The notes under the pieces are model-generated. The model saw only the letters and a program-made list of their open reading frames with translations, was not told where the DNA came from and ran no database searches. Positions 34,891 to 48,900 of a DNA stretch of 64,000 bases are shown here, in pieces. Each line of letters opens with the position of its first letter. Position 1 is the stretch's first letter. The translations under genes were made by a program, and so were the position numbers. Source of the stretch: Nissolia schottii (lineage: Eukaryota > Streptophyta > Magnoliopsida > Fabales > Fabaceae); the NCBI GenBank assembly GCA_003254905.1, contig QANU01112002.1, forward strand, positions 398,701 through 462,700, read 5' to 3'.

Positions 34891-36000
34891 AGTGTAAAAG
34901 AAGACAAGTCCAGCGGACTCTTTTCCCTGTACCTTACCAGAGGCTTTTAACAAGGCGTGGACTTTAAAGTTGATCGTCGCTTTATTATGCATTAATGAGT
35001 ATATTCAATCTTCGTTTATTCTATCTCCCATTTATCTAAATATACACATATTGTTATATTACTATTTTTTTCCGCAATGAATGAGGACTCTACAGAAAGA
35101 TAAGCGCAGAAGGGCAAACACAAAACAAATAAGATCTTTTGGGTATCAAGAAAAGCGTAAATACTACAGATGGCCTACGAAGAAGGCTCCAACAATAGAA
35201 ACCTAGAAATATTATATACAAAATATATATATATNACAAACGGCCTACAAAGAAGGCTCCCTCCAATAGAACAAGAAGAGAAAGAGACAACAAAATAAAA
35301 GATATATAAATAAAAAAGAGTTTTTCATTGATGGAAAGTCATATGTTACAAAAAGCAAAAACATAATTTGGATTTAGCCAATAACACTAACAGAAAATGG
35401 GGGAACAACAAAGAAACCCATGCATTGTCAGTTGTCACCCCCATCTTTGTGATCCTCCTCCTCTGCTTCTATGTCTGCCATATCCCTTCACAAAGCCCCT
35501 GTCTTCTTGAAGTTGGGGAAATTGTCATATACAAAATGAATTAGAGCTGTCAAGGTAGCCTCAGTAGGAACCTCAGAGAGAATGTTTTCGTCCAAAAGTC
35601 CCCCATAATCTATGTAACGCCGCCACGTGCGGTTGATCTCCTTTAAAGAGTTCTGCCCGGTCTCTGCAAATGGGCACTCACAAACTTCCTCTCGAGGAGA
35701 GCTCTCATGTCAGGGCCTTTTCTTTGAGGCGGAGATTAGGAGGAACACTCCACGCCCACAGGAAACCCTCCTTTCGGCACATCCCACGTACCTCTATGCC
35801 AGCGTCAGCGTTGGTACAGCGCTGCAAATTGCTCATATTTCCCTTCAGATGAACAGCGGTAAAAGGAAAAACAAGAATAAACAAGAATTATCAACACAAC
35901 CAAGTATCAAGAGTTTTGTGGCCCTTTGCATCATATGATTGATTATAAAAAAAATTGAAGCATGTTCTAACCATGGTTTATGGTTTTTGGCAGTGACAAG
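34891..36000 (-). mobile_element. Retroelement debris with a decayed minus-strand frame
   Basis: A duplicated block (atggcctacgaagaaggctcc at about 35170 and its near copy at 35240) surrounds an (AT)n run and an N at 35235. On the minus strand 35415-35710 reads a long frame with TWRRYIDYGGLLDENIL and PTEATLTALIHFVYDNFPNF blocks and an acidic end, with one internal stop. It looks like a retroelement-associated protein, but I cannot name the family. Confidence 0.4.
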
Positions 36001-39000
36001 TTTTTCAAACATGTGCCCATAGGTGGGGTGGGCACAAGGGTTAGAAGAACACCATATAGATAGAATCTATTAAATGAAAACTGAAAGCAAGTAATCCTTT
36101 CTTCTCAGTATTTACTATTTAGGGTGATTCAATGAAGAGTAATAAATGCTACTTTTTTTTTATTTTTTTTTATCTTTTCCTGAAGGAAGAAGGATCATTA
36201 GAAGAGAGGCATAAAGGAGTATTTTGCCAGAGACCAATTTTGCAAATAAATAGCTTAAAGGGGTCTCAATGAAATATTAGTCAATAGACTTGAAGTAAGT
36301 GTGGTGGCATTTTCGTAATATTGACCACAAACTACTAAATGAGCTTAAAGACACTCAGCACATTGAATTTGTTCCCCAAAACTATGGGTCAGTCCCAAGG
36401 AGCCCAACCCCGAGTTCGGCCACCAGACCAGCCCAGTTTCGCTTAGAACGGGTCAACTCGGGTCCTCCCATACAAATCATGAGTCTGACCCAAGCAACGT
36501 AGCCACAAAGGATAGCAAGGCAGAGTTATCATATAAACCTTTAGTAGGAATTGTTAGTGGAATTCACAAATACTTAATGCTGTTAAGTATTGAACATGAA
36601 TATTAACATAAAAAAAAAAAAAAACAGAAGAGATAGATGAATAGTTTTTTTTTTACAATGGACAAAGGAAATGTTTAAAATTGTTAATAATTTTTAAAAT
36701 AATTAAAAAATTGAAAAAGAGATTAGTTGTAGTGGGTTTTTTTTTTCTACAAAAGTGAAGAAAAAAAATTTATTATACATGTGAGTAGTTATAAACTTAG
36801 AAGGAAAAAAAAGGCATATGAATTTGGAAACCAAAAGTTGATTTTTTTTTATTTTTTAAATCTTCTTTATTAATAACTAGCGACCTTGACAGACACTTTG
36901 TGTGTGTTAAGTATTGAATATTGATAGCAATGTAAGAAAAAAAAACAAAGAGAATAAGCAGTGACATTGTTAATAATTTTTTTAGAAAATACATTTTCAA
37001 AAGAGAAAAAAACTGCTACATAAAAAAAACTGAAAAAAAGAAGCTATCCACGAAATAAAAACCATTACATGCAAACTAATATTTAAAGGGTAATTATGGA
37101 AATTTTAAAATTGTACATCAAAAGTGGTTATTTGGGAATATCCCCTTTGTTAATTGTAGATTAATAATGATAAATTATAAGATCATTGCACCCGATCTAA
37201 TTCCCTAACATTCATTTATAAATATCATTGAACTTAACCTGATTAGGTATACTTTAACATACACTCAGGACTTTTAGTTTGTGCTTACCTTGAGCACCAT
37301 AATGCATTTATAGGTACTCCCATTGTGAGTCTTAAGACCAATGTCAACATCTATCTTCATTCTAGGTAACTATGTTTTCTAAATGATAAATTGTGAACTC
37401 ATTCATCTTTTGGTATACAAAAATCAATAAGAAAAAGGGGAAAAACTAATAAGTGCACTAATGACACTTCTGAAGTAAAAATATTTTATTAAAAATGTAA
37501 ATTTTGAAGTTTGCATTGGAAACAAGTCAACTTTTTTACCTTAGACTTGTATATGGGCCAATAGGACTAAGTAACTTGGACCCAATGTCATTCCATGGAG
37601 GGCTAGTACGAATAACACTTGAAGCCTAGCGTCCATGAGAAATGGACTTGGCCCAAATTGGGAACTATGCAAGTGTGTGGACCAGTGATTGAGAAAACGC
37701 GACCGCCTCATGGATAGAGAATCTCATCCAACGAGGTTGTCAGGAAGGCTCGTCAGACGGATTGGTTACTGTAGCGATGTCATGCCCTAGGACAACTTAG
37801 GCAGACACCATCTGAGAGTGGAAAATTCATGTTTGCACCATTTAGAAATAATCCCCAATATTAGCCAAAGATTACTTTAACCTAAGCCATGAAAGGAACC
37901 TGTGGCCTAATACTACTGTGGTTGGACAGAGAGGAGTGCATGACACCCTAAGCAACGCCCACAATGAGTAGTCATTATCGGTCCAAGTTGGACAAAGTCA
38001 ATAGCTAGAAATTTGAGTGGGAAATGGAGGAAGGAAAGATAGACCCTATAGATAAAAAAAAAGACACATTAAATAGAGGAGAGAGAATATGAAACGTGAC
38101 AAATAGAGAGAACCCACGAATAACCTCACAAAGTATTAAATTAGAAACAAGACAGAGAAAAGAGAGGAATTCTTAAGAGTCAAGTATCTAATAGAGCCAC
38201 AACGTCTAATAGAGCTATAGTGATGAGTCTTTGAATCATCCTTCAAAAAACTTGTGGTAGTACTTTTCGTTCACCACTCATGTCTACAACTTTTGCTTAG
38301 TTTCATCACTCATTCATCCTAGCAATTTTCCTCACAAGTTTACAAATTTTTATTTTGTTGATAAAATACTTAACTTAGCGTCTTAATCATTTTTGATCAA
38401 AATTAGCTTTGATAAAATACTTAGCGGCTTAATCATTTTAGATCAAAATTAGCTTTTGTTATATGAAATACAATATAGCATAGTTGCTAATGCTACTGAA
38501 AAGTAAACATCCAGTAGGCAAAATTGACGTTAAAGACTTAAAATACAACCTTATTTTCTAACCCACAGTTATTCATTCTTAGATGTCAAATGTACCAGCA
38601 AGAAAATCTTCAGCCTATACAGGTAACATAGAAACAAATCAGAGAGGTGTATCAAAATTAAGCAACAAACTTAGAATTAAAATACAACCTTTTCTTTGTT
38701 TCTAACATTTGTGCATTCTTAGATGTCAAATCTTAGATGCAATAAAATCTACAGTCTATACTCATGATTCATGAAATTATGAACATGTTTGTAAAACTAG
38801 TGGAACTGGTCCATAATTAATTATGGTCAATTCAAAAATGAAATTTTTCGCTTTTAAAGCTAAAGCTTTGTAAGTATAATCCAAACACGCTAATAATAAT
38901 GGTATTCAAAAATGAAAAACATTAAAAAAAAAAAAACAAACAAACAAACAAATGGCAAATGTTGGAGGGCATAAAATTAAGCTTCAACAAATCCAGTCAT

Positions 39001-39318
39001 AAATAAGCCAACCAAACTATCATCATTACATCCGAATTAGCCTCTACCCATCATAACACTGCAGCATCTACCTAATCAGCCGAAAAATAAAATCAGATAT
39101 TCTCTATACCAAGGAAGAAGAAAAATAATGTAGAAACCTACCTCCACCTTACATAACACTTTCAACTACACCATCCCCTCTATGGTCATAAACATTAAGG
39201 TCTTGAAACAACTCTTACATAATAGAGACAACCAACATTGGAAACATCAAGTAAATAAGCTCAGCCATGAATGTTGTCAGCAAGAATGGAAATTGGACAC
39301 GCGATCATCGATTTCGGC
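36001..39318. other. Intergenic, AT-rich, with a possible LTR-like segment at about 37540-38350
   Basis: Several poly(A)/poly(T) tracts occur at 36600-37050. The segment 37540-38350 has higher GC, a TATA-like attaaatagaggagagag near 38070 and purine-rich text, and resembles a degraded retrotransposon LTR or leader. I found no boundaries. Direct repeats of cttagatgtcaaat lie at 38580 and 38720. No gene is supported. Confidence 0.4.
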
Positions 39319-42300
39319 TTAACAATCAGGCAAAGATATGTTAATATCGGTTGCGGATTTCATTGAGTTCGGCATCTGATGCAGGTTAACCCAGCTTTCC
39401 CTGTGGAAGTTGGAGGGAGGGGCGTAGTTCGAGTTATTAAAGGTTCCGGAATTCTGCAGCGCATGTCCGCCCATGACATCCTCTTTCTCTCCATTAGTTG
39501 TGGGCGGCGGTGCAGAAGACACTACGGCGGCCGGGGTAACCGCTGCCGGTAAAGCGTAATCAGACTTGTGCTTCTTCGGTTTCGGATCGTCCTGGTTGCT
39601 TGGCAGAAAACTTCCCACAACCACCTGAATATAACCGACAAACACAAGTCATCTAAGTAATTCTTTATGAGAAAGAAATATGTAACTTTCACAGTAAATT
39701 GTACCAAAAAAAATACTGGTAATTTTCAACATCACAGAAAATATGGGATAATGAAGACTGTTCTGAATCAAATTTTACCACCAAAACCATACCTCACTAA
39801 TGTTTGGGGATGCAGCAGATTATATCTCAAAACCACCTTTTTTTCCTCTTAAAAGGTTGTTTTCAATCTAATCTTAGTATGTTTGGTAAAAGACAACATT
39901 GATTATAATCTTCAGCTTTTTTATTTATAGTAGAAGTATTTTTATCCAGATAGTATTATTTTTTACTTTTGAGCATTTTCATTGCAAGCAGAAGCTAACT
40001 ATCATGAAGTTATGATAATGTTACCAAATTAACCATAAGTATCAAATGGTATAAGTATAAACAAATCATTCCTTATACGCTACCTTCAAATCGCTTTTCA
40101 GATAATACATCCACACATGAAATTGTTTTTATCATAATTATAACGAAAAATCAACTATACTGGTGACCAATTTTTGAAATAATTTTAGTTTTGTAGCTAA
40201 TCCAAAAGTAGCATAATACTATCAACAGGTTGACCCAAACAAAGAAAAACTCAGTAGGTTCATCCAAAATAAAACCAAGGTGCCTAGTCAAGGTATTATA
40301 AGTATGATATGTTTAATTAAAGATCTAAGAGTATATGGCCGATTAGCTCAGCTGGTTAGAGCGTTGTGTTAATAACGCGAAGGTCTCAGGTATTTTATTG
40401 TTATTGTTTTGGTGCTTTTAGTTTCCCAAGAAACAGATTCAACAAATTTGACATGTATTATTGACTTCAATACTTATAAGGAAATGGTGAGCAATGCTTA
40501 CCTGCACGGGACTGGCAGCTACAAGAAGGCCAGCAACTCCACCGCCGACAACGCGGCCATCAGGGCTTGACAAAGTGACGCTCATCCCACCTGACCTGCT
40601 TCTTGTTCCTTGGTTGTCGGTTGGCATGAACGATCCAGTCAGGGAAAGTATATCAAAACGTCCCTAGAATAAGCAATCCAAAATATGAGACATAAGATTT
40701 TATAGCACCAACCGAAAACAAGTAAATGTTCCACTCGTGTGTTAAATATAAGGGTTATGCTGTTAAATGCACAAGCACATACTTTGTTCTGCAAAATGAA
40801 AAAATAGAAGGAAAAAAATTCACCAAACACGAGAATGCCACCATCATTGTGCTTTCTATAGAACCTTCTTTATTTAACAAAGTTTATAAATATGTTACTA
40901 GAGCAAAATAAAACTGAGCGAAGTGCTACTACTATTTTTTGTCAAACTTGCGTTTCAAAATTAAGTTCGGCAAGACGGAAAACTCCAACTAAATTGAAGA
41001 TGAAAAAATAAAAAGCACCAGTTTGAAAAAAGATAAAATAAATAAACTATCTCATAAGGAGATGATTTACTGCAGCACCTCATAGGTCAAAGTGCCGCCG
41101 GAAGAATCAGGCTGACGAAGTGTAACATTTGAAATTACACCATTAGCAGATAGGATGCATATAGCTCGGGGTCCTTGCTGCGAAAAAGATATAACCTTCA
41201 TCGTGATGTCCTGAAACAACCGAAGAGCAAAGCAAAACAGCATTATTCAATCACCATTTTCTGAACAACGCCTTTTTTCTCTGTCAAACAGAGAACAGAG
41301 TCCAACTATCATGCAGATCTAGCAAAGTGTCAGAACAAAAAATACATGAAATGAATGCTAATAAAACAAATGTTTTCCCCCTTTTCTATCGAGCTTACCT
41401 CGCCGGTGTTGACAGTGATGATATGGGGCATAAAGTTTGTACCAACAGAATCACCTATAAAAAATTACCAACAATAGATATTAACAGAACTGATTTATAA
41501 AATATTTTATGAAACATATATGGCGAATTATCTCAGCAGTGTTGCCAAATATTAAACATAGATCAACTAGCATGAAAATATTTTTCCTACATTGAGCAAA
41601 GTTTGTAAGCAAGTTATACACAATAGCACTAATCAATTTACACAAAAAAACGTAAAATGGTTATTCAACACTCCCTTGCTAACAAAGAAATCACCTTCTA
41701 CGCATGGAAACATCATCAAAGTCAGAACTCAGAAAACAAATTAAATTCATCTCGCTTCAAAAGGAAAAGCTTATAAAAGAAAAAAAGATGGCTTCTTATA
41801 GGTATTTACTAATAGAAAAGGAGATATTTTTTCATTTATTCAAGTACAGTAGATTAGAAATTTGAACAGGAAGCAAGCCTGAAGAAGCAAGACGAGTAAT
41901 TTCACTTATCGGAAACAGAAAGATATAACTAAATTCACCAAAAAGGAAAGTTGACTTCATAAACCACATTAGTGACACATAATTTTGCTTTGCACTAACA
42001 ATGCTTAGTGTTAAAGGCAACAAAACCAATTACCAAGATAATCCCCTCCAAATTTCTTTGACTGCTTGTACTCCATCCCCCGCTGCTTCCCCCGCTTCCC
42101 GCTCGAAAATTCATTCGAAGGTGGGGCCGAAGACGAGATCGGCAACGGTGACAATGCCATAGCACCAGGCCCGTCCGGCCCATATTTCCTCGGCCGGCCC
42201 CGTTTCTTCTTCACTGCCACCCCATCCAATCCCACGCTCACCGGCGAGACGCCAACAATGGCACCGGCAGCTTCGGCGACAGGACCCTGGCTCGGGGCTT

Positions 42301-42385
42301 CAGTCCTCGGCGCCATATGATATGCCGAAGGAGCTTCAGCACCAATCACTGTAACCCCAGAACTGACACCTTCTCTTGCCTCCAT
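39319..42385 (-). CDS. AT-hook motif nuclear-localized (AHL) protein with PPC domain
   Basis: Minus-strand exons 42034-42385, 41399-41454, 41079-41210, 40502-40663 and 39319-39624 join in frame (335 aa). AHL proteins bind the minor groove of AT-rich DNA and act as chromatin-linked regulators of growth and development. One good AT-hook, KKKRGRPRKYGPDG, lies at residues 59-72. A second, near 96-110 (SGKRGKQRG), is degenerate. The PPC/DUF296 domain spans about 119-255 with PHIITVNTGEDI, SFSQQGPRAICILSANG, VTLRQP, GRFDILSLTGSF, GGMSVTLSSPDGRVVGGGVA and PVQVVVGSF. The C-terminal tail is Pro/Ser/Asn-rich. This plan is that of intron-containing AHLs. A donor-like site at 43537 suggests a 5' UTR intron. 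Intron 4 holds a broken tRNA-Ile. Confidence 0.9.
40337..40391 (+). pseudogene. Truncated tRNA-Ile(AAU)-like sequence in AHL intron 4
   Basis: The sequence ggccgattagctcagctggt plus ttagagcg matches the acceptor and D arm (A box) of plant tRNA-Ile. The anticodon loop reads TTAATAA with anticodon AAT. Homology ends at caggt, before the T loop, and the 3' acceptor half is missing, so there is no B box. It cannot fold into a tRNA. It could be a tRNA relic or the head of a tRNA-derived SINE. Confidence 0.75.
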
Positions 42386-43560
42386 GCAATATATATACCA
42401 AATTATTCCCTTTTCCTAATTAGCCCTTACAATCAAATCAATATCTGCAAGCCAGGAATTAACAAGGAAATACTTAGAAAGCAAAAGGGTCATCAAAGAC
42501 ACTTGAGCATTACAACAAACACAAAAATGTATTTTAACCTTTTTCTTGAGCACGCTGTGTAGCCAAAGTAAAATAGTAAAAAACCATCAAAGGATTCTCA
42601 CAGATTAAGAAGGAGAAACAAAAGACACAAACTTTTTAGCTGAATTAGAAGAGATCCAGTTCTACCTGGACAATGCATTCAATTGCCAAAATCATAGCAC
42701 TCTAGGGGTCAGAGAAGAGAGAATCACAAGAAAGAAATGCAGTAATTTCAACAAAGGTTAGAATTTTTTTTTTTTCTTCATCTTTGAAAAGTTTTCAAGT
42801 ACTGAAACCAGAAATCACCAGCTAAAATAAATGAGGGGAAAAAAGTCTTTAAAAAAAAATTAACAAAAATTAGTCAAACAATACCCACTTGGGGTTAAGA
42901 AAGTTTTGAAAACATGATTAAAAATAACAAATTTCAACTAAGAATTCACACAAATTTTGGTTAAGGAAACCACTCATCACTCCCAAGTATTTCTTATTCC
43001 CACAGCTCAAAACAAAGCAAAAACCATCCAAAACTAAAACTACCAAAAGGCTTTTTCCAAAATCAAAAAAACTAAAACTACACCCTTTTGCAGAAATTTG
43101 CTTCATACCCAGCATTTGCCTAACCTTTTAAAAGACAGAAAGCTGAAACACAAGGGAGGGAAAATAGTACATAAAAGGGACAAAAATAGAAACTTAAAAA
43201 ATATGGTTTTTTTTTTTTATTACATATCCATGTACAACAAAAAATGAATGTTATTCAGAATGCAAAAAGATCATGACCTGTCAGTTAGATTCCACACACT
43301 TCAGCAACGTTCTTCTAAGACTGTAATAATCTTCTATTAAGATTTTCTTTTCAGCTCCTTCAAGAACTTAACAAGCTCACTCAACTCACAAAGTGAAAAA
43401 ATAAAAAAAATAAATAAAAACTTACTAAAATAACAAAAAATATATATAAAGAGAAAGAGAAAAAGGACAGAAAAAGTAGAAAACTGTTAGCTCCAGAAAT
43501 TCAGAAACAGCTTAAAATTCTCAGGAAAAAAAATACCTGCTCGGTTGTTGGTTTTTCCAA
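42386..43560 (-). promoter_or_regulatory. Probable 5' UTR and leader intron of the AHL gene
   Basis: No coding sequence is seen. On the minus strand ccgagcag at 43537 is followed by gtattttt, a good splice donor. This would let a short leader exon near 43540-43600 splice to an acceptor upstream of the ATG. The exact acceptor could not be chosen. Confidence 0.4.
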
Positions 43561-46500
43561 GCTGCTTGAATTGAAAAGTTGAAAAATTCTTATTGGGAAA
43601 AATGGTAATGGTAAAGCTCAAAATAAATACTACAACAAGAAACTTTCAAAATGAAAATTCAAAAAGTGAATAAAGGCAAAACAAGAGTGATAAAGTAGGT
43701 AATAAATATTTAAGATCTTATATTTTGAATAAATTGCTAAACCCCATAAATGCAATTTAGTTAAGGACAATTTTCAGGTCCGTGAGGGAGAATTAATTTT
43801 TCAGTTTGTTTTTCATTAAAAAACAAATCCGCTTTCAATGGCTAATATGGTAAATTTGTAAAAAAAAAAAATTAGACAGAAAAAAGAGGTGCTGCTTTTT
43901 CCTTTTTTCTTAAACTAATTTGATATTTAAGGGCACAAAGTCAGTGTTGGTGGCCAACCTTTCTGTGGCCGCTGACCTGCTTTTTGTTTTTCCTCCTCTC
44001 CATAGACGGGTAAATATTAATCAACATATTAAATTGTTCTAACGTAAAACTTGATTAATTATTTTTCATTAAACTAATTTTTATTTAGGTCAAAATATAA
44101 TGGCTAGGAAATTAAAATGTTTAGCAATGTTATCCTAAACTAGTGTACATTGACGGAGATTGCATTACATACGATGGTGTGATAATGAAAAATTAAAATA
44201 TAGATTTATATATATATATATATATAAAAACATAGATCTGACCTTGAAATAATAATTAAATAAAGTGAGTAGAGATTAAAATTGATTATGAAACATATCT
44301 TCTTTATTTATTTTTATTAGTGGAGTTTAACATACACTTCATGTCTGCCAAGCATAAGAAAATTGACCAAAAATAAAATAAGTTTTTGTGTTGGTTATTA
44401 ATTGATTGATTACCATTAAAAGAATTGAATCTCATGTCTTAGTTAGTAATCAATAAAATCATAGCATTTGTAAGGTTAAAAGTGAAAAATAAATCACATA
44501 CCAAAAGCAGTTTCTTTCTCGGATCGATTTTATTATATGTAATAGATTAAAGATTACAGGAAATATTATACCTATATATTATTTAAAATAAGAGTTTAGT
44601 TATTATTTATTGCCAATATAAAAAAATTTACATTGTTATCCAATTAAATCATTGTATATGCATGATTTTTTTGAGTAGAGAAAAAAAAAGTCAACTATTT
44701 TTATTTATGTAACAAAATTTAATTGGATGACAATATAAAAAATTTTACACTAAATTATAATTAAACTCTTGAAATAATATACTAGAGAATAATATCACAT
44801 ATTTATTAATTGGGTGATTCTAGAGAAATAAATTGTTATTATAATAATATAGCATAATAATTAATGTTTAAATAAAAAAATGGAATTTAAATATTTTTAG
44901 TTAATAATTTTCTTTCAAAAATTTAACCATATTCTTTTTATGTATATAATAACATTATTATATATATTGTTGTTTACACTTTGTGTAGGCTCTTCTCTAG
45001 ACTTTGAATCTCCTTTTTAACTTTCAGAGTTAAAGTATAAGACTCTTTTTCTGTGAAGAAAAAAGAAGATATATATGGAAAATAAAAATAACATAACATG
45101 AGCTGTATGGCCTAGAGGAGAGGAGAGGTGGTTATTTATTTATGATGTATACCATATCTGTATGTATGATCTGCTAATAAAGAAAAAGGGAACAGAAAAA
45201 AATATCTTTAGTACTGGTTACTAGAAATCTGAAGGGATACAGTGGCACGTGACAGTGGGGATTTGTCATTGTAGCAGCTACGTCCCTCTGTTGGGAAAAT
45301 CACTTTCCTTACTTACCCGTGAAAACATGAGAGAGAATTTAATATCAAAATATTTTTAGGAAAGAGCGAGAAAGTAAAAGCTTATTTTGCCCCAATAATA
45401 CTCTTGCCCATTTCGTCAACAAATTTAATGTTACGTTTCTTCTTGTTATTATTCTTAATTATTGCAATTATATGTTTATTATTATTGTAAATATTCTAAA
45501 CGTACGTTTCACGTAGCAGTTTAAAAAGTTATTAGTATTATATCAAACAATAAATTGTATTATATGAGAGATTTTTAAATTAATAGGTGTGAGTGCGAAA
45601 TATATTTGTAATGTTATATAATATATGCGAAGGTTATTCTGGTACCATATTAAATTTAAGGGTATTGATTATGTATGATTATCTATAAGTAAGAATTAGT
45701 CACGTGTCTCATTAATTCTAAATATTTATTATTTTAAACTTAAAAATAAATTACAACCGTTGAAATATAAAGAAATATTAATATTCTTATCAAAATATAA
45801 GTACCGATGGAAGAATCAAAATATATATATTTATAATAGTTCACGGTATCAAACGTAAATATGTTATAGAGTTATTAATGTCTTTAAATCATTAGAATTG
45901 GTCTAAAAGTAAAAGATTTTAGTAATATGCATGAAGTTTTATATTTAAACATCATTGAATATAATTTTTGAAATATATAAAAAAATACTTTTAAATTTAT
46001 AAGATAATAATATTATAGTTATTTTTGGTGAATTTAAGATATTTATTGTCCATAACATCACAATAACTAAGTTTATATGAAATAGTAAAATACTAAGTTT
46101 ACTGTCCATGACTAAGAATTAAAGTAGTATCACACTATTAAAGCATAAAGTGAGTTACCACTATGTTAAATCTCATAATTTATTAATTTTGATGATGAAT
46201 TAATAATATATTCATTGTAAAATATCATGATAAAAATTGTTAATTATGGATTTCATTTTTGAAGATTAAACTTTTATGAGGAATCTCTCTGCAAAATATC
46301 TTCAGCTTATTATGGTGAGTGAGATGTCATAGTATCCAGCAAACGAAACTAACATATTTTGAGGGATAAAGTTTAAAGTTTTAAAATGAAACTATATATA
46401 TGACAGTACATTTTATTTAAAATGGATTTTTTCTTCTTTTATGTATGTCCTAAATTCTAATTAATTAGTATTTTAAATACGAATTGAGATGTTTCTGCTT

Positions 46501-47280
46501 AGTTCGAAACACGAATCATAACAATAAAATATCAATTGAGATTCATTCAAGACATAAAAGCATGAACATAAAAATTTATAATAAAAAATGATGTGAAAGC
46601 AATTAATGAGGGTGTGAAAACATGGAAGGCAAAAGCCACCTTTTTTTTTTTTATGTATTGAAGGTAAGGCATAATAATACACGGGTGATGGGACCAAAGT
46701 CTAAACAAATGGGAAACAACCCCATGTTTAGTATTTGAGTGTGTTTAAAATCAAATGAAAGGAAAAATAATTTGATTTAAAATGATTTGAATTAAATTGA
46801 TTCAAATTGCAAATGATTTATATGTTTGGAACTAATTATGTAAGATAGGAATGGAATTGATTACATATCATTTACCATGTCCTAAATTTATTAAAATAAA
46901 AAATGATTTAATTTAATTTCATTAATTTATAATTTTAACCTTATTAAAATAAGAATTAAAAATTTTAAATAATTTTTTGAAAAAAATATTTTTAAAAAAG
47001 TAAAATAAAAATTTAAAAATATTTTTATTTTTTATAGAATAATTTTTTAAAAAAAATCCAAACTTTTTTAAAAGTTTATTTGAGAATTTCATTTTTTTTT
47101 AAAAAAAACATTTTTGAAAGAAATTATTTTTTAGAAAAAAATTGAAAAAAAATAATTTTTTGAACAACTATTTTTTGGTAAAAAAGAGAGGAGTAAAATA
47201 GTCTTTTATAATGATAAGATTTAATAAGTTCGATTTGATGAATGTAGAATTTGCAAATTTAGTTAGTTGAATAAGGATAA
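43561..47280. other. Long AT-rich intergenic stretch
   Basis: Very AT-rich, with an (AT)n run near 44205-44225 and A/T homopolymer-rich low complexity at 46740-47200. I see no gene, tRNA or clear TE boundary. Confidence 0.5.
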
Positions 47281-48900
47281 AATGCTCGTTGACTAGGTGT
47301 GAGAACATGTCAGATGACTTGTCCTATTAGTGGACTGGCCTGACCTGACCTGTTTAAGAAAAAGGCAAAAAGGTTAGGCCTAGACCTTTTTTCAAAGTCT
47401 ATTTAGGTAAAGAGATGAAATCCGAGTCTTTTAGGCCTATCAAGATGGCCTGTTTGTACATATTCATGTGGGTTTTACTAAAAAAATTAAACATACATTA
47501 CCTTCATCAAGACTCAAACTGGAGACTTTCACTATATCAAGGCAATGCTTTAACCACTAGGCTAGTATTACATTTTGTAATATTGAGGGAATGCAATCTT
47601 CTAATGACCCTTGCAAGTATATTGGATCCCAGGTTCCAATTTCATGTTGTTAACTTCTGCTCTTGTCTCATATATAAATCTGAACAAGTGGAAGACAATA
47701 AGCAAATGGTAAGGATTTGATTGGAGATGTTATATGATGAATATGTTAAATTTCATGAAGAAGCATTGACTAGTGAAAGTGGTGAACGTAGAAGCCAACA
47801 ACTCTAATTCAAATGTGCCTAGTTCAAGTGCGTCAAGCACAATAATTGAAATTATGAGCTACGCTCAATGAGAGGAAGCAGTTCCTCCAATGAAACCGGA
47901 GTTGCAAAGTTATCTTGAGGAAAGGGTTTATGTTCCTGATACTAAAAGCTCTTTCAATGCTTTGGATTGGTGGAAAGCAAACAACTTGAAATATAAGATA
48001 TTATCAAAGATGACGGTTGACATTCTAGCTATTTCGATCTCAACAGTTGCTCCAAAGCCCACATTTAGTGCGGGAGGAAGAATAATTGATGAATATCATG
48101 CTAATTTGAGTGAAGAATCTATTCAAACCCTCATTTGTGGCAAGGAATGGCTCAGCAACAAGTATAATATAAAGAAAAAGCAAAAGGTATATCTTATTAT
48201 TTATTTATCTTATATTTTTTAAAATTATGTCATAAATAATGATATAAATAATTTAAGGTATTTGACAATGAACAAGGCGGGGAGATCATATTGAAGATTT
48301 GATACTTTGGTTGTTCGCTGCTTCGTTGGGTAATTGCTAGTTGTTGGTGAATAAACGAACCAAGTATGGTTTCTCTTGTCTTGTTTGTGTGTTTTATTTA
48401 ATTGTTTGTGTTGGACTCATGTGTTTAGGTGTTTCATTATTTGAAATTTGAATCTATGTTGTTGATGATGGAATCTTTTTCTTGATCTATGGAGTTGCAA
48501 TTTGAATTGATGTATGAATTTTTATTTAAATATTAGATTGTTGTTGCAATTTAGATTTTTGTTGATTTATTATATTCTTGATTTATGGAGGTTGAATTTT
48601 TGTTTAAATATTAAACATGCTATAGTAAACAGGTCATGGTAAAAGGGTCATAGTAAACAGATCATGGTAAATAAGCCATGACAAACAGGCTTAACAATAG
48701 ATTTTTTGTTTAAAAAAAACAAAAGAAAGGCAGGCTTGTTAGGCTCAAAGGCAGACCAAACTTTTTAAATGAGGTTAGGTCGAAAAAAAAAACCTTTGAT
48801 AATTAACAGGCTAGACTCGGGCATAAAATAAACGAAACAAGCTTGACTTGTTAGGAACTCGACTTGACCTATTTCCATCCCTACCACTAAAGTTAAACTT
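47281..48900 (+). mobile_element. Decayed hAT transposon with transposase C-terminal remnant
   Basis: The plus strand at 47890-48180 encodes the hAT C-terminal dimerization domain: ALDWWKANNLKYKILSKM, DILAISISTVA, TFSAGGRIIDEY, then LICGKEWLSNKY. An upstream piece near 47600 (LASILDPRF) is part of the same transposase in another frame. Most of the protein, including the BED finger and catalytic core, is missing or shuffled. The flanks are rich in gacctgacctg and aggctcaaaggcag repeats, and the right end atttccatcccta (to 48893) fits an hAT terminus. The left terminus, near 47291, is too degraded to confirm. Confidence 0.75.

Noticed and set aside
46473..46697. Minus-strand frame in AT-rich intergenic DNA
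   Set aside because: Cys/Phe/Tyr-rich translation of AT-rich sequence with no homology or splice context.
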